Source: Streptomyces wedmorensis
GTDB lineage: Bacteria > Actinomycetota > Actinomycetes > Streptomycetales > Streptomycetaceae
DNA length: 64,000 bases
Reading direction: 5' to 3'
Assembly: GCF_000716445.1 (NCBI RefSeq)
Contig: NZ_JNWK01000016.1
Location: 1 to 64,000, forward strand
Each line of letters begins with the position of its first letter. Position 1 is the first letter of the stretch. The notes under the pieces were generated by a model. It had not been told where the DNA came from. It searched no databases and was given only the letters and a program-made list of their open reading frames with translations. The position numbers were made by a program, and so were the translations under genes. Of this stretch, positions 54,078-62,360 are shown in pieces.

Positions 54078-55540
54078 CCGCGGTCGCCGAGATCAAGAAC
54101 CTGCGCGTGGAGATCGACGGCCGGGCCATCGTCGACGGGGTCGACCTCCGGGTGCTCCCCGGCACCGTCACCGCGCTCGTGGGAGCGTCCGGCAGCGGCA
54201 AGACGACCACGGGCCTCGCCCTGCTCGGCGAGTACCCCGCCGGCGCCCTCGTGTCCGGCGACGTCCGCGCGCCCGACGGCCTGGTCGGCTACGTCCCCCA
54301 GCATCCGGCGGCCGTCCTCAACCCCGCCCGCCGCGTCGGCGCCCTGCTCCGGGACGTCGCCCGCGCACAGGTACGGCACCTGCCGCGGAGGGAGCGCCGT
54401 ACCGCCCTCCGCGAGCGCGTCCTGCGGGCGCTGGCGCTGGCCCGGCTCCCCGACGCCGAGACGATGCTGCGGCGCTACCCCCACCAGCTGTCGGGCGGCC
54501 AGCAGCAACGTGTCGTCCTGGCGCAGGCGCTGCTGCTCGGCGCCGAGGTCGTCGTGGCGGACGAACCGACCACGGGTCAGGACCCGTCGACGAAACGGGG
54601 CATCGTCGAGCAGTTCGCCGCCCTGGCGAGGGAGGGCATCGCCGTCGTCCTCCTCAGCCACGACCTGGACGTGGTCCGCGCGCTCGCCGACGAGGTCCTC
54701 GTCATGCGCGACGGCCACGTCGTGGAGTCCGCGCCGCCCGAACGCCTGTGGCGCGCGCCCCGGCACCCGTGGACGGCCGAACTCCTGGCCTCCGGATCCG
54801 GCGCCACCCGCGTCGAGCCGGTGTCCGAGGGCGCCACGACCCTGGAGGTGGGGCCCCTCACCGCGCGCCACGGCCGTACCGCAGTGCTCCGTCTGCCCGG
54901 ACTCACCCTGCACCCCGGCGCGTGCCTGGCCGTCGTCGGCCGCTCGGGCAGCGGGAAGACCACCCTGGGCCGCTGCCTGGCAGGCCTGCACCGGCACCAC
55001 GACGGCGAGGTGCTCCTCGACGGCGTGCCCCTCCCGCGCAGCCTGCGGGACCGCACCCGTCAGCAGCTCGCCGCCGTCCAGTACGTCTTCCAGGACGCGC
55101 GAGCCGCGTTCGACGAACACCGCCCCGTCCTCCACCAGGTGGCCCGCACGGCCGTCCGGCTGCGCGGGGCGGCCGAGCCGGACGCCCTGGCCGAAGCGCT
55201 CACCACGCTCGCGGCCCTCGGCCTCGCCGAGGACCTCGTCCGCCGTCGCCCGGGCGCGCTGTCCGGCGGCGAACTCCAGCGCGCCGCCCTCGCCCGGGCC
55301 CTGCTCGCCAGGCCCCGCGTGCTGATCTGCGACGAGATCACCTCCGGCCTCGACACGGTCACCCGCAAGGGGATCCTCGACACGCTCGCGGCCCTCGTGC
55401 GCGACCGCGGCGACCTGTCCCTGGTGCTGATCACGCACGACCCGGCCACCGCCGCGCTCGCCGGCCGCGTCGTCGTACTGGACGCCGGCGAACCGGTCGA
55501 GGAGGAGGCGCCGGCGCGCCGGGTCATGACGGGCGCGTGA
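54065..55540 (+). CDS. Fused double ATPase of the Opp/Nik-type importer
   Basis: A 491-residue protein with two complete ABC cassettes in one chain (DppD and DppF equivalents): Walker A GASGSGKTT then LSGGQQQRVVLAQAL with DEPTTGQDPS; second Walker A GRSGSGKTT and LSGGELQRAALARALL with CDEITSGLDTVT. GTG 54065 has GAGGAG eight bases upstream and is preferred over GTG 54074. It closes the operon; no strong terminator was seen before the opposing gene. Confidence 0.9.
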   Translation: MDAVTAVAEIKNLRVEIDGRAIVDGVDLRVLPGTVTALVGASGSGKTTTGLALLGEYPAGALVSGDVRAPDGLVGYVPQHPAAVLNPARRVGALLRDVARAQVRHLPRRERRTALRERVLRALALARLPDAETMLRRYPHQLSGGQQQRVVLAQALLLGAEVVVADEPTTGQDPSTKRGIVEQFAALAREGIAVVLLSHDLDVVRALADEVLVMRDGHVVESAPPERLWRAPRHPWTAELLASGSGATRVEPVSEGATTLEVGPLTARHGRTAVLRLPGLTLHPGACLAVVGRSGSGKTTLGRCLAGLHRHHDGEVLLDGVPLPRSLRDRTRQQLAAVQYVFQDARAAFDEHRPVLHQVARTAVRLRGAAEPDALAEALTTLAALGLAEDLVRRRPGALSGGELQRAALARALLARPRVLICDEITSGLDTVTRKGILDTLAALVRDRGDLSLVLITHDPATAALAGRVVVLDAGEPVEEEAPARRVMTGA

Positions 55541-55618
55541 CCCGTAGCCGTGCTCCTGGAGGCGGAGCTCCGGGAGACGGTCGCCCACGAGGTCGCCATG
55601 GCCGCGGACCGCGGACGG

Positions 55619-56692
55619 TCAGGCCGCCGGCAGGCCGAGGCCGGCCGCCAGACGGGCGCGGTGCCAGGCGGGCGGGCCGAAGAGACGGGCGGAGCCGTGG
55701 GCGCGTTTGAAGTACCGGTGGGCGTCGTGCTCCCAGGTGATGCCGATGCCGCCGTGGAGTTGGATCATCTCGCCGGCCACCGCGGAGAACGCCTCCGAGC
55801 AGGCCGACTTGGCGGCGGCGGCGAGGCGGGGCAGCTCCGGGGTGCCCTCGGCGGCGGCGAAGGACGCGCCGAGGGCGGCCGAGCGGGCGGACTCGACCAG
55901 CACGTACGCGTCGGCGAGACGGTGCTTGACCGCCTGGAAGGATCCGATGGGGCGGCCGAACTGGATCCGCTCCCCGGCGTAGGCGAGCGTGATCTCCAGA
56001 CAGCGCGAGGCGGCGCCGACCTGTTCGGCGGCGAGCGCCGTGCAGGCCAGGTCCAGGACGTGCGCCAGCACCCGGTGGCCGCAGCCCTCGGCTCCGACGA
56101 GCCGGCCCTCGGCGCCGGTGAGCACGACGCGCGCCTGAGCCCGCGTGGAGTCCATCGTCACGGATGCCTCGCGGTCCACGCCCGGGCCGTCGGCGGACAC
56201 CTCGAAGAGGGAGACCCCCGCTTCCGAACGGGCCGCCACGAGCAGGAGGCCGGCCTGCGCGCCGTCGAGCACGTGCTCCTTGGCACCGGTGATCCGCCAG
56301 GTCCCCCCGGGACCGGGGGCGGCCTCGGCCCGTACCTCGGACGGGTCCCAGGAGCCGTGCTCCGCCCACGCGAGGGTGCCCACCACGTCACCCGAGGCGA
56401 GTCCCGGCAGGAGGCGGGCGCACGCCGCGTCGTCGCCGGACGCGAGCAGCGTCCGCACCGCGAGCACCGCGGAGCCGAGGTACGGGACGGGGCTCAGCTC
56501 GCGGCCCAGTTCCTCCATCACCACGGCGACCTCCAGGGCCCCGCACCCGGCGCCGCCGTACTCCTCGGGGACGGCGAGCCCCGCGACGCCGATCTGCCGG
56601 GTCAGCGGCCGCCAGGCCGCGTCCCCCGGACGGCGCCCGAGCACGGCCCGCACGGCGGACCGCAGTTCTTCCTGTTCCTCCGTCGGTCTCAC
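55619..56692 (-). CDS. Acyl-CoA dehydrogenase, degenerate (beta-type) subunit
   Basis: A 357-residue acyl-CoA dehydrogenase. FAD-binding QFGRPIGSFQAVKHRLADAY and the WEHDAHRYFKRAH C-terminal tail are seen; the GTNEIQ...ER motif with the FAD-binding segment of standard members is missing. This pattern is typical of one partner of heteromeric acyl-CoA dehydrogenases. Last gene of a four-gene minus-strand operon. Confidence 0.85.
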   Translation of the reverse strand: MRPTEEQEELRSAVRAVLGRRPGDAAWRPLTRQIGVAGLAVPEEYGGAGCGALEVAVVMEELGRELSPVPYLGSAVLAVRTLLASGDDAACARLLPGLASGDVVGTLAWAEHGSWDPSEVRAEAAPGPGGTWRITGAKEHVLDGAQAGLLLVAARSEAGVSLFEVSADGPGVDREASVTMDSTRAQARVVLTGAEGRLVGAEGCGHRVLAHVLDLACTALAAEQVGAASRCLEITLAYAGERIQFGRPIGSFQAVKHRLADAYVLVESARSAALGASFAAAEGTPELPRLAAAAKSACSEAFSAVAGEMIQLHGGIGITWEHDAHRYFKRAHGSARLFGPPAWHRARLAAGLGLPAA

Positions 56693-56720
56693 GCTGCTGC
56701 TCCTCTCGGGTCGGGCGGGT

Positions 56721-57707
56721 TCAGGAGGCGAGGACGCGGGCGCGGCAGGCCGCGGGCGTGCCCCAGGCGTCGCGGAGGGGACGCGCTTTGCGGATCCACA
56801 GGGCGAGGTCCAGCTCCTCCGTGTAGCCGACGGCTCCGTGGAGCTGCAGGGCGGTGCGGGCGGCGGCGTACGCGGCCTCGCCCGCCGTGACCTTCGCCGC
56901 GGCGATCTCGGCGGAGCGGTGGTCCGCTCCCTCCGCCAGGGCCAGGGCGGCGGAGTGGAGCAGCGGCCGGGCGAACTCCAGGGCGATGAGCGTGTCGGCG
57001 AGACGGTGCTTGACCGCCTGGAAGGAGCCGATGGCGACGCCGAACTGGCGGCGCTGTCCGACGTACTCGACGGTCCGGTCGAGGAGGGCACGGCCGAGGC
57101 CGAGGCATTGCGCGGCGGTGGCGAGGGCGGCGACCTCGGCGGCGTGCGCGGTCGCGGCGGTCACCGCCGGGCCCTTCGCCAGGACGGTTCCGCCGAGCGG
57201 GCGGGCCAGTCGGCGAGCCGGGTCGGCCGAGGGCTGTACGGGCCCGGCGGCTTCCGCCAGTCGTACGGTGTCGCCCTCGACGAGGAGCACGGCGTCGGCG
57301 GCGTCCGCGTCCAGGGCGTAGGGCCCGCCGAGCGCCGGCACGCACAGCGAGACGACCGCCTTGCCGGTGGCGATCTGCGGCAGCAGCGCGGTGGCACCGG
57401 TGTCGCCCAGCGCGTCGAGGAGCGCGGCCGCCGCGACCGTCTCCACCAGCGGCCCCGGCACGGCGTGGCGGCCCAACTCGGTGAAGGCGACGGTCGTCTC
57501 GACCGGCAGGGGGCCCAGGCCGTCGTGCCGTTCCGGTACGGCGAGGGCGAAGACGCCCGCCTCCGCCAGCCGCGTCCACAGCTCACGGCCGGGCGTGGTG
57601 TCGCCGGCCGCCCAGGCCCGTACGGCCCCGGGGGTGTCGGCCGCCGTGAGCATGCCGTCGAGGGAGCGGGCGAACTCCCGCTGCTCGTCGTCGAGGAGGA
57701 ACCGCAT
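56721..57707 (-). CDS. Acyl-CoA dehydrogenase, degenerate (beta-type) subunit
   Basis: A 328-residue acyl-CoA dehydrogenase. RRQFGVAIGSFQAVKHRLAD and LQLHGAVGYTEELDLALWIR are visible, but the usual C-terminal GTNEIQR motif is absent. Start ATG 57707 shares one base with the stop of the full-type dehydrogenase upstream, implying coupled synthesis and a heteromeric partnership. Confidence 0.85.
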   Translation of the reverse strand: MRFLLDDEQREFARSLDGMLTAADTPGAVRAWAAGDTTPGRELWTRLAEAGVFALAVPERHDGLGPLPVETTVAFTELGRHAVPGPLVETVAAAALLDALGDTGATALLPQIATGKAVVSLCVPALGGPYALDADAADAVLLVEGDTVRLAEAAGPVQPSADPARRLARPLGGTVLAKGPAVTAATAHAAEVAALATAAQCLGLGRALLDRTVEYVGQRRQFGVAIGSFQAVKHRLADTLIALEFARPLLHSAALALAEGADHRSAEIAAAKVTAGEAAYAAARTALQLHGAVGYTEELDLALWIRKARPLRDAWGTPAACRARVLAS

Positions 57708-58876
57708 CACCGGCGTCCCTTCGGGAGGCCGAGCAGCCGCTCGGCGATGATGTCGCGCTGGATCTCGTTGGTGCCGGCGTAGACGGGCCCGGCGAGGGAG
57801 AAGGTGTGTCCTTCGGCCCAGCCGCCGTGCGCGGGCGCGTCGGCTGCCTCGTCGGACAGTTCGCCGTACGGTCCGAGGAGGTCGAGGGCGGTCTCGTGGA
57901 GCGCGATGTCGAGCTCGGACCAGAAGACCTTGTTGAGGCTGGACTCGGCGCCGATCGTGCCTCCGGCGGCGATCCGTGAGGCGTTGGCGTAGGTGAACAG
58001 CCGGTAGGCGCGGGCTCCGACGACCGCGTCGGCGACCCGGTCGCGCAGGGCGGTGTCGGCCGGGTCGGCGTTCTCCCGCCACAGGGCGGTGAGGCGCTCG
58101 GCGGCGGCCGTGAACCGGCCCGGGCTGCGCAGGGTCAGCCCCCGCTCGTTGCCCGCGGTGCTCATCGCTACCCGCCAGCCCTGTCCCGGCGCGCCGATCA
58201 CGTCCTCGTCGGGCACGAAGACGTCGTCGAGGAAGAGCTCGGCGAAGGCGGGCTTGCCGTCGAGACGTCCGATGGGGCGTACGGTCACGCCGTCGGCGCC
58301 CAGCGGGAACATCAGGTACGTCAGACCCTGGTGCGGCCTCGCGGTGTCGGGGTCGCTGCGGAACAGGCCGAAGGCACGGTCGGCGAAGGCCGCCCGGGAC
58401 GACCAGGTCTTCTGGCCGTTCAGGAGCCAGCCGCCGTCGGTCCGGCGGGCGGTGGAGCGCAGCGAGGCGAGGTCGGAGCCGGACTCGGGCTCGGACCAGG
58501 CCTGGGCCCAGATGACCTCGCCGCTCGCCATGGAGGGCAGGACGCGGGCTCGCTGTTCGTCCGTGCCGTGCTCGAAGAGGGTGGGGGCGAGGAGGTTGAT
58601 GCCGTTCTGGCTGACCCGGCCGGGGGCGCCGGCGGCGTAGTACTCCTCCTCGTGGATCAGCCACTGGAGGATCGACGCGCCCCGGCCGCCGTACTCCTCG
58701 GGCCAGGAGACCGCCGACCAGCGGTCGGCGAACAGGGTCCGCTCCCATTCCCGGTGGGCGGCGAAGCCCTCCTCCGTCTCCAGGGAGGGCAGGGGAGTGG
58801 CGGGCACGTGCGCGGCGAGCCAGGTGCGGGCCTCGGCCCGGAAGGCGTCCTCCGCCGCGGAGAAGTCGAGGTCCAT
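57707..58876 (-). CDS. Acyl-CoA dehydrogenase, full type
   Basis: A 389-residue enzyme oxidising acyl-CoA to enoyl-CoA with FAD. WPEEYGGRGASILQWLIHEE, QAWSEPESGSDLASLRSTA and the C-terminal PVYAGTNEIQRDIIAERLLG are intact. It follows the hydratase by one base and precedes the degenerate dehydrogenase, so the pair probably forms one enzyme. Confidence 0.92.
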   Translation of the reverse strand: MDLDFSAAEDAFRAEARTWLAAHVPATPLPSLETEEGFAAHREWERTLFADRWSAVSWPEEYGGRGASILQWLIHEEEYYAAGAPGRVSQNGINLLAPTLFEHGTDEQRARVLPSMASGEVIWAQAWSEPESGSDLASLRSTARRTDGGWLLNGQKTWSSRAAFADRAFGLFRSDPDTARPHQGLTYLMFPLGADGVTVRPIGRLDGKPAFAELFLDDVFVPDEDVIGAPGQGWRVAMSTAGNERGLTLRSPGRFTAAAERLTALWRENADPADTALRDRVADAVVGARAYRLFTYANASRIAAGGTIGAESSLNKVFWSELDIALHETALDLLGPYGELSDEAADAPAHGGWAEGHTFSLAGPVYAGTNEIQRDIIAERLLGLPKGRR

Positions 58877-58877
58877 G

Positions 58878-59735
58878 TCAGGCTCCTGCCGCCTTCATCG
58901 AGCGTATGTCCATGCCGCCCAGCGAGTCGGGGGCGGTCTCGGCGTTGTGCGCGTGCGCGAGGTGGTGGAGGCCGAAGACCGAGTCGATGCCGGTGTGCAG
59001 GCCCTGCAGGTCCTCGGCCTGGTTGACGGCGCGCTTGGCCAGGGCCAGGCCCATGCGGGGCATCTCGGCGATCCTGGTCGCCAACTCCATGGTCCGTTGG
59101 GTCAGTTCCGCGGTCGGGACGACCCGGTTGACCATGCCGACCTCGTACGCGCGCCGGGCGCCCATGCGGTCGCCGGTGTAGAGGAACTCCTTGGCGACGC
59201 GCGGGGGCATCACCCAGGGGTGGGCGAAGTACTCGACGCCCGGGATGCCCATGCGCACCACCGGGTCGGCGAAGAAGGCGTCCTCGGCGGCGACGATGAG
59301 GTCGCACACCCACGCGAGCATCAGGCCGCCCGCGACGCAGGCCCCCTGCACGGACGCGACCATCGGCTTGGGCAGTTCGCGCCAGCGCCGGCACATGCCG
59401 AGGTAGACCTCGGACTCGCGGGCGAAGCGGCTCTCCGCGCCGCGCTTGTCCGAGTGGTCCCACCAGAGGCCGGCCTTGCGGTCGAACGGCAGGTGCGCGT
59501 CCCGTTCGGGGGTGCCGATGTCGTGGCCGGCGGAGAAGTGCCTCCCCGCTCCGGCGAGCACGACGACCTTGACCTCGTCGTCGTCGGCCGCGCGGTAGAA
59601 GGCGCGGTCGAGGGCGTACGTCATCGCGGAGTTCTGGGCGTTGCGGTAATCGGGCCGGTCCATGGTGACCACGGCCACGGGGCCGAGGCGTTCGTAGCGG
59701 ACCGGCGGCGTGGACGCGGTGCGGGCAGCGGACAT
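58878..59735 (-). CDS. Enoyl-CoA hydratase/isomerase family
   Basis: A 285-residue crotonase. VAVVTMDRPDYRNAQNSAM, AGAGRHFSAGHDIG (oxyanion hole) and QGACVAGGLMLAWVCDLIVA with an acidic active-site stretch (ADPVVRMGIPGVEYFAHP). First gene of the minus-strand operon, its start 45 bases from the divergent dehydrogenase. AAGGAGG upstream of ATG 59735. Confidence 0.9.
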   Translation of the reverse strand: MSAARTASTPPVRYERLGPVAVVTMDRPDYRNAQNSAMTYALDRAFYRAADDDEVKVVVLAGAGRHFSAGHDIGTPERDAHLPFDRKAGLWWDHSDKRGAESRFARESEVYLGMCRRWRELPKPMVASVQGACVAGGLMLAWVCDLIVAAEDAFFADPVVRMGIPGVEYFAHPWVMPPRVAKEFLYTGDRMGARRAYEVGMVNRVVPTAELTQRTMELATRIAEMPRMGLALAKRAVNQAEDLQGLHTGIDSVFGLHHLAHAHNAETAPDSLGGMDIRSMKAAGA

Positions 59736-59747
59736 CCGCCCTCCTTC

Positions 59748-59767
59748 CCTAACAAGTGTTTGGTAGG
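59748..59767. promoter_or_regulatory. 20-bp TetR-type operator between divergent acyl-CoA operons
   Basis: CCTAACAA-GTGT-TTGGTAGG is an inverted repeat with 7 of 8 arm positions matched. It fills most of the 45 bases between divergent starts, so one repressor dimer would shut both operons. The TetR gene at 61735 is the natural candidate. Confidence 0.8.
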
Positions 59768-59780
59768 TTAACGTACGGCC

Positions 59781-60947
59781 ATGAGCAACGTCGAGGAGTT
59801 CCGCAGAGAGGTCCGCAGCTGGCTGCGCTCCCACCTCACGGGCGAGTTCGCAGCCCTGCGCGGGCGCGGCGGACCCGGACGGGAACACGAGGCGCACGCC
59901 GAACGCCTCGCCTGGGAACGGCACATGGCCGCCGACGGATGGACCTGCGTCGGCTGGCCCAAGGAGTACGGCGGACGGGGCGCGACCCTCGAACAGCAGG
60001 TCGCCTTCCACGAGGAGTACGCCCTCGCCGACGCCCCCGCCCGCGTCAACCACATCGGCGAACAGCTCCTCGGCCCCACCCTCATCGCCTTCGGCACCCC
60101 CGAACAGCGCGAGCGGTTCCTCCCGCCGATCGTCGCCGCCGAGGAACTGTGGTGCCAGGGCTACTCGGAGCCGGACGCCGGCTCCGACCTGGCCAACGTC
60201 CGCACCCGCGCCGAACGGGACGGCGACCAGTGGGTGGTCACCGGACAGAAGGTGTGGACCTCGCTCGCGCACGAAGCCGACTGGTGCTTCGTCGTCGCCC
60301 GCACCGAGCCCGGATCGACCCGACACCAGGGCCTGTCCTACCTCCTCGTCCCCCTCCGCGGGCCCGGCGTCGAGATCAGGCCCATCGTCCAGCTGACCGG
60401 GACCTCGGAGTTCAACGAGGTCTTCTTCGACGGCGCCCGCACCCACGCCTCCCACCTCGTCGGCGCCCCCGGCGACGGCTGGAGGGTGGCCATGGCCACC
60501 CTCGGCTTCGAGCGGGGCGTCTCCACCCTCGGCCAGCAGGTCGGCTTCCGCCGCGAGCTGGAGTCCGTCATCGCACTCGCCCGGCGCAACGGCGCCGCCG
60601 CCGACCCGCTGATCCGCGACCGGATCGCCCGCGCCTGGATCGGCCTGGAGACCATCCGGTTCAACGCGCTCCGCATGCTCGGCGGAGTCGCCGCCGGGGC
60701 CCCCGGCCCCGAGGCGTCCATCGGGAAGATCTTCTGGGCCACCTGGCACAGGGAACTCGGCGAACTCGCCATGGACGTCTGCGGCGCCGACGGCATGCTC
60801 GCCGCCGGCGAGCCGTACGACCTCACCGACTGGCAGCGGCTGTACCTGTTCTCCCGCTCCGACACCATCTACGCCGGCTCCAACGAGATCCAGCGGAACA
60901 TCATCGCCGAGCGCGTCCTCGGCCTGCCCAAGGAGGTCCGCCCGTGA
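59781..60947 (+). CDS. Acyl-CoA dehydrogenase, full type
   Basis: A 388-residue enzyme. WPKEYGGRGATLEQQVAFHE, QGYSEPDAGSDLANVRTRAE and C-terminal DTIYAGSNEIQRNIIAERVL are complete. ATG 59781 has no clear ribosome site and lies 14 bases from the operator, so the transcript may be nearly leaderless. Overlaps the SDR start by 4 bp. Confidence 0.92.
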   Translation: MSNVEEFRREVRSWLRSHLTGEFAALRGRGGPGREHEAHAERLAWERHMAADGWTCVGWPKEYGGRGATLEQQVAFHEEYALADAPARVNHIGEQLLGPTLIAFGTPEQRERFLPPIVAAEELWCQGYSEPDAGSDLANVRTRAERDGDQWVVTGQKVWTSLAHEADWCFVVARTEPGSTRHQGLSYLLVPLRGPGVEIRPIVQLTGTSEFNEVFFDGARTHASHLVGAPGDGWRVAMATLGFERGVSTLGQQVGFRRELESVIALARRNGAAADPLIRDRIARAWIGLETIRFNALRMLGGVAAGAPGPEASIGKIFWATWHRELGELAMDVCGADGMLAAGEPYDLTDWQRLYLFSRSDTIYAGSNEIQRNIIAERVLGLPKEVRP

Positions 60948-61738
60948 CCACCCCGCACACGCCTCCGCCCTACGTACCGGGCCACGGCCTGCTCGCCGGC
61001 CGCACCGCCGTCGTCACCGCCGCCGCGGGCGCCGGCATCGGCGGCGCGACCGCCCGAAGGCTCCTGGAAGAAGGCGCGAAGGTCGTCCTCTCCGACGCCC
61101 ACGCCCGCCGACTGAAGGAATCCGAGGCCGAGCTGGCCGCGGAGTTCGGCGCCGGACGCGTCGCCGCCCTGCCCTGCGACGTCACCGACGAGACCCAGGT
61201 CGCCGCACTGCTCGACCTCGCCGTCGAGCGCCACGGACGCCTCGACGTCGTCGTCAACAACGCGGGCCTCGGCGGCACGGCCGACCTCGTCGACATGACC
61301 GACGAGCAGTGGGACAAGGTCCTCGACGTCACCCTCAACGGCACCTTCCGCTGTACCCGCGCCGCGCTGCGCCGCATGAAGGCCGCCGGCGCCGGGGGCG
61401 TCGTCGTCAACAACGCCTCGGTGGTGGGCTGGCGGGCCCAGAAGGGCCAGGCCCACTACGCCGCGGCCAAGGCCGGCGTGATGGCCCTCACCCGCTGCGC
61501 CGCCCTGGAGGCCGCCGAGTACGGCGTACGGGTCAACGCCGTCTCCCCGAGCCTCGCCATGCACCCGCACCTGGTGAAGGTCACCACCCCCGAACTCCTG
61601 GAGGAACTGACCTCCCGCGAGGCCTTCGGACGCCACGCCGAGCCGTGGGAGGTGGCCAACGTGATCGTCTTCCTGGCCAGCGGGTACTCCTCCTACCTGA
61701 CGGGGGAGGTCCTCTCCGTCAGCAGCCAGCACCCGTGA
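60944..61738 (+). CDS. Short-chain dehydrogenase/reductase
   Basis: A 264-residue SDR. AVVTAAAGAGIGGATARRLL is the NAD(P) site, NNASVVGW and YAAAKAGVMALT the Ser, Tyr and Lys catalytic residues (YxxxK). It probably oxidises a hydroxyacyl-CoA or reduces a ketone in the same pathway. GTG 60944; stop overlaps the TetR start. Confidence 0.9.
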   Translation: MTTPHTPPPYVPGHGLLAGRTAVVTAAAGAGIGGATARRLLEEGAKVVLSDAHARRLKESEAELAAEFGAGRVAALPCDVTDETQVAALLDLAVERHGRLDVVVNNAGLGGTADLVDMTDEQWDKVLDVTLNGTFRCTRAALRRMKAAGAGGVVVNNASVVGWRAQKGQAHYAAAKAGVMALTRCAALEAAEYGVRVNAVSPSLAMHPHLVKVTTPELLEELTSREAFGRHAEPWEVANVIVFLASGYSSYLTGEVLSVSSQHP

Positions 61739-62358
61739 GACCGGCGCCGGAGCGGCGCCGCGAGATCCTGGACACGGCGGCCGAGGTGTTCGCCGCGCAG
61801 GGCTACGACGCCACCACCGTCCGCCGCATCGCCGACGCGGCCGGCCTGCTCGCGGGCAGCCTCTACTACCACTTCGACTCCAAGGAGTCGATGCTCGACG
61901 AGATCCTCCGCGCCTTCCTGGACGAGCTGTGGGCCCGGTACGACGCCGTGCTCGCCGCGCTGCTCGGCCCCAGGGAGACCCTGGAGGCCCTCGTCACCGA
62001 ATCGTTCCGCGAGATCGACCGGCACCGCGCCGCCGTCGCCATCTACCAGAAGGAGTCCGGGCACCTGCGCGAGCAGCCGCGCTTCGGCTACCTCGCGGGC
62101 TCGCAACGCAGATTCGAGGAGGCCTGGCTCACGACCCTGGAACGCGGCGCGGCCGCCGGGGTCTTCCGCACCGACCTCGACGTCCGGCTCACCTACCGCT
62201 TCGTGCGCGACACCGTCTGGGTCGCCGCGTCCTGGTACCGGCCGGGCGGACAGCACAGCCCGGAGGAGATCGCCCGCCAGTACCTGTCGATGGTGCTGGA
62301 GGGCGTCGCCCTCCGTGACGGACACCGGACGTACGAACGTCGCACGAAGAAGGAGTGA
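61735..62358 (+). CDS. TetR-family regulator of the acyl-CoA cluster (KstR2-like)
   Basis: A 207-residue repressor. Helix-turn-helix RREILDTAAEVFAAQGYDAT, TVRRIADAAGLLAGSLYYHF, DSKESMLDEILRAFL; the C-terminal part resembles KstR2-type regulators that respond to CoA esters of steroid or lipid breakdown. GTG 61735 overlaps the SDR stop. It probably binds the 59748-59767 palindrome. Confidence 0.88.
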   Translation: MRPAPERRREILDTAAEVFAAQGYDATTVRRIADAAGLLAGSLYYHFDSKESMLDEILRAFLDELWARYDAVLAALLGPRETLEALVTESFREIDRHRAAVAIYQKESGHLREQPRFGYLAGSQRRFEEAWLTTLERGAAAGVFRTDLDVRLTYRFVRDTVWVAASWYRPGGQHSPEEIARQYLSMVLEGVALRDGHRTYERRTKKE

Positions 62359-62360
62359 CC

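Noticed and set aside
44310..55540. Reading the operon as an NRPS siderophore or opine metallophore cluster
   Set aside because: No adenylation, condensation, carrier-protein, nicotianamine synthase or opine dehydrogenase domains are present.
55550..55640. Possible short plus-strand peptide (VLLEAELRETVAHEVAMAAD) after the ABC operon
   Set aside because: No ribosome site and it runs into the opposing gene; possibly a gene tail, but not supported.
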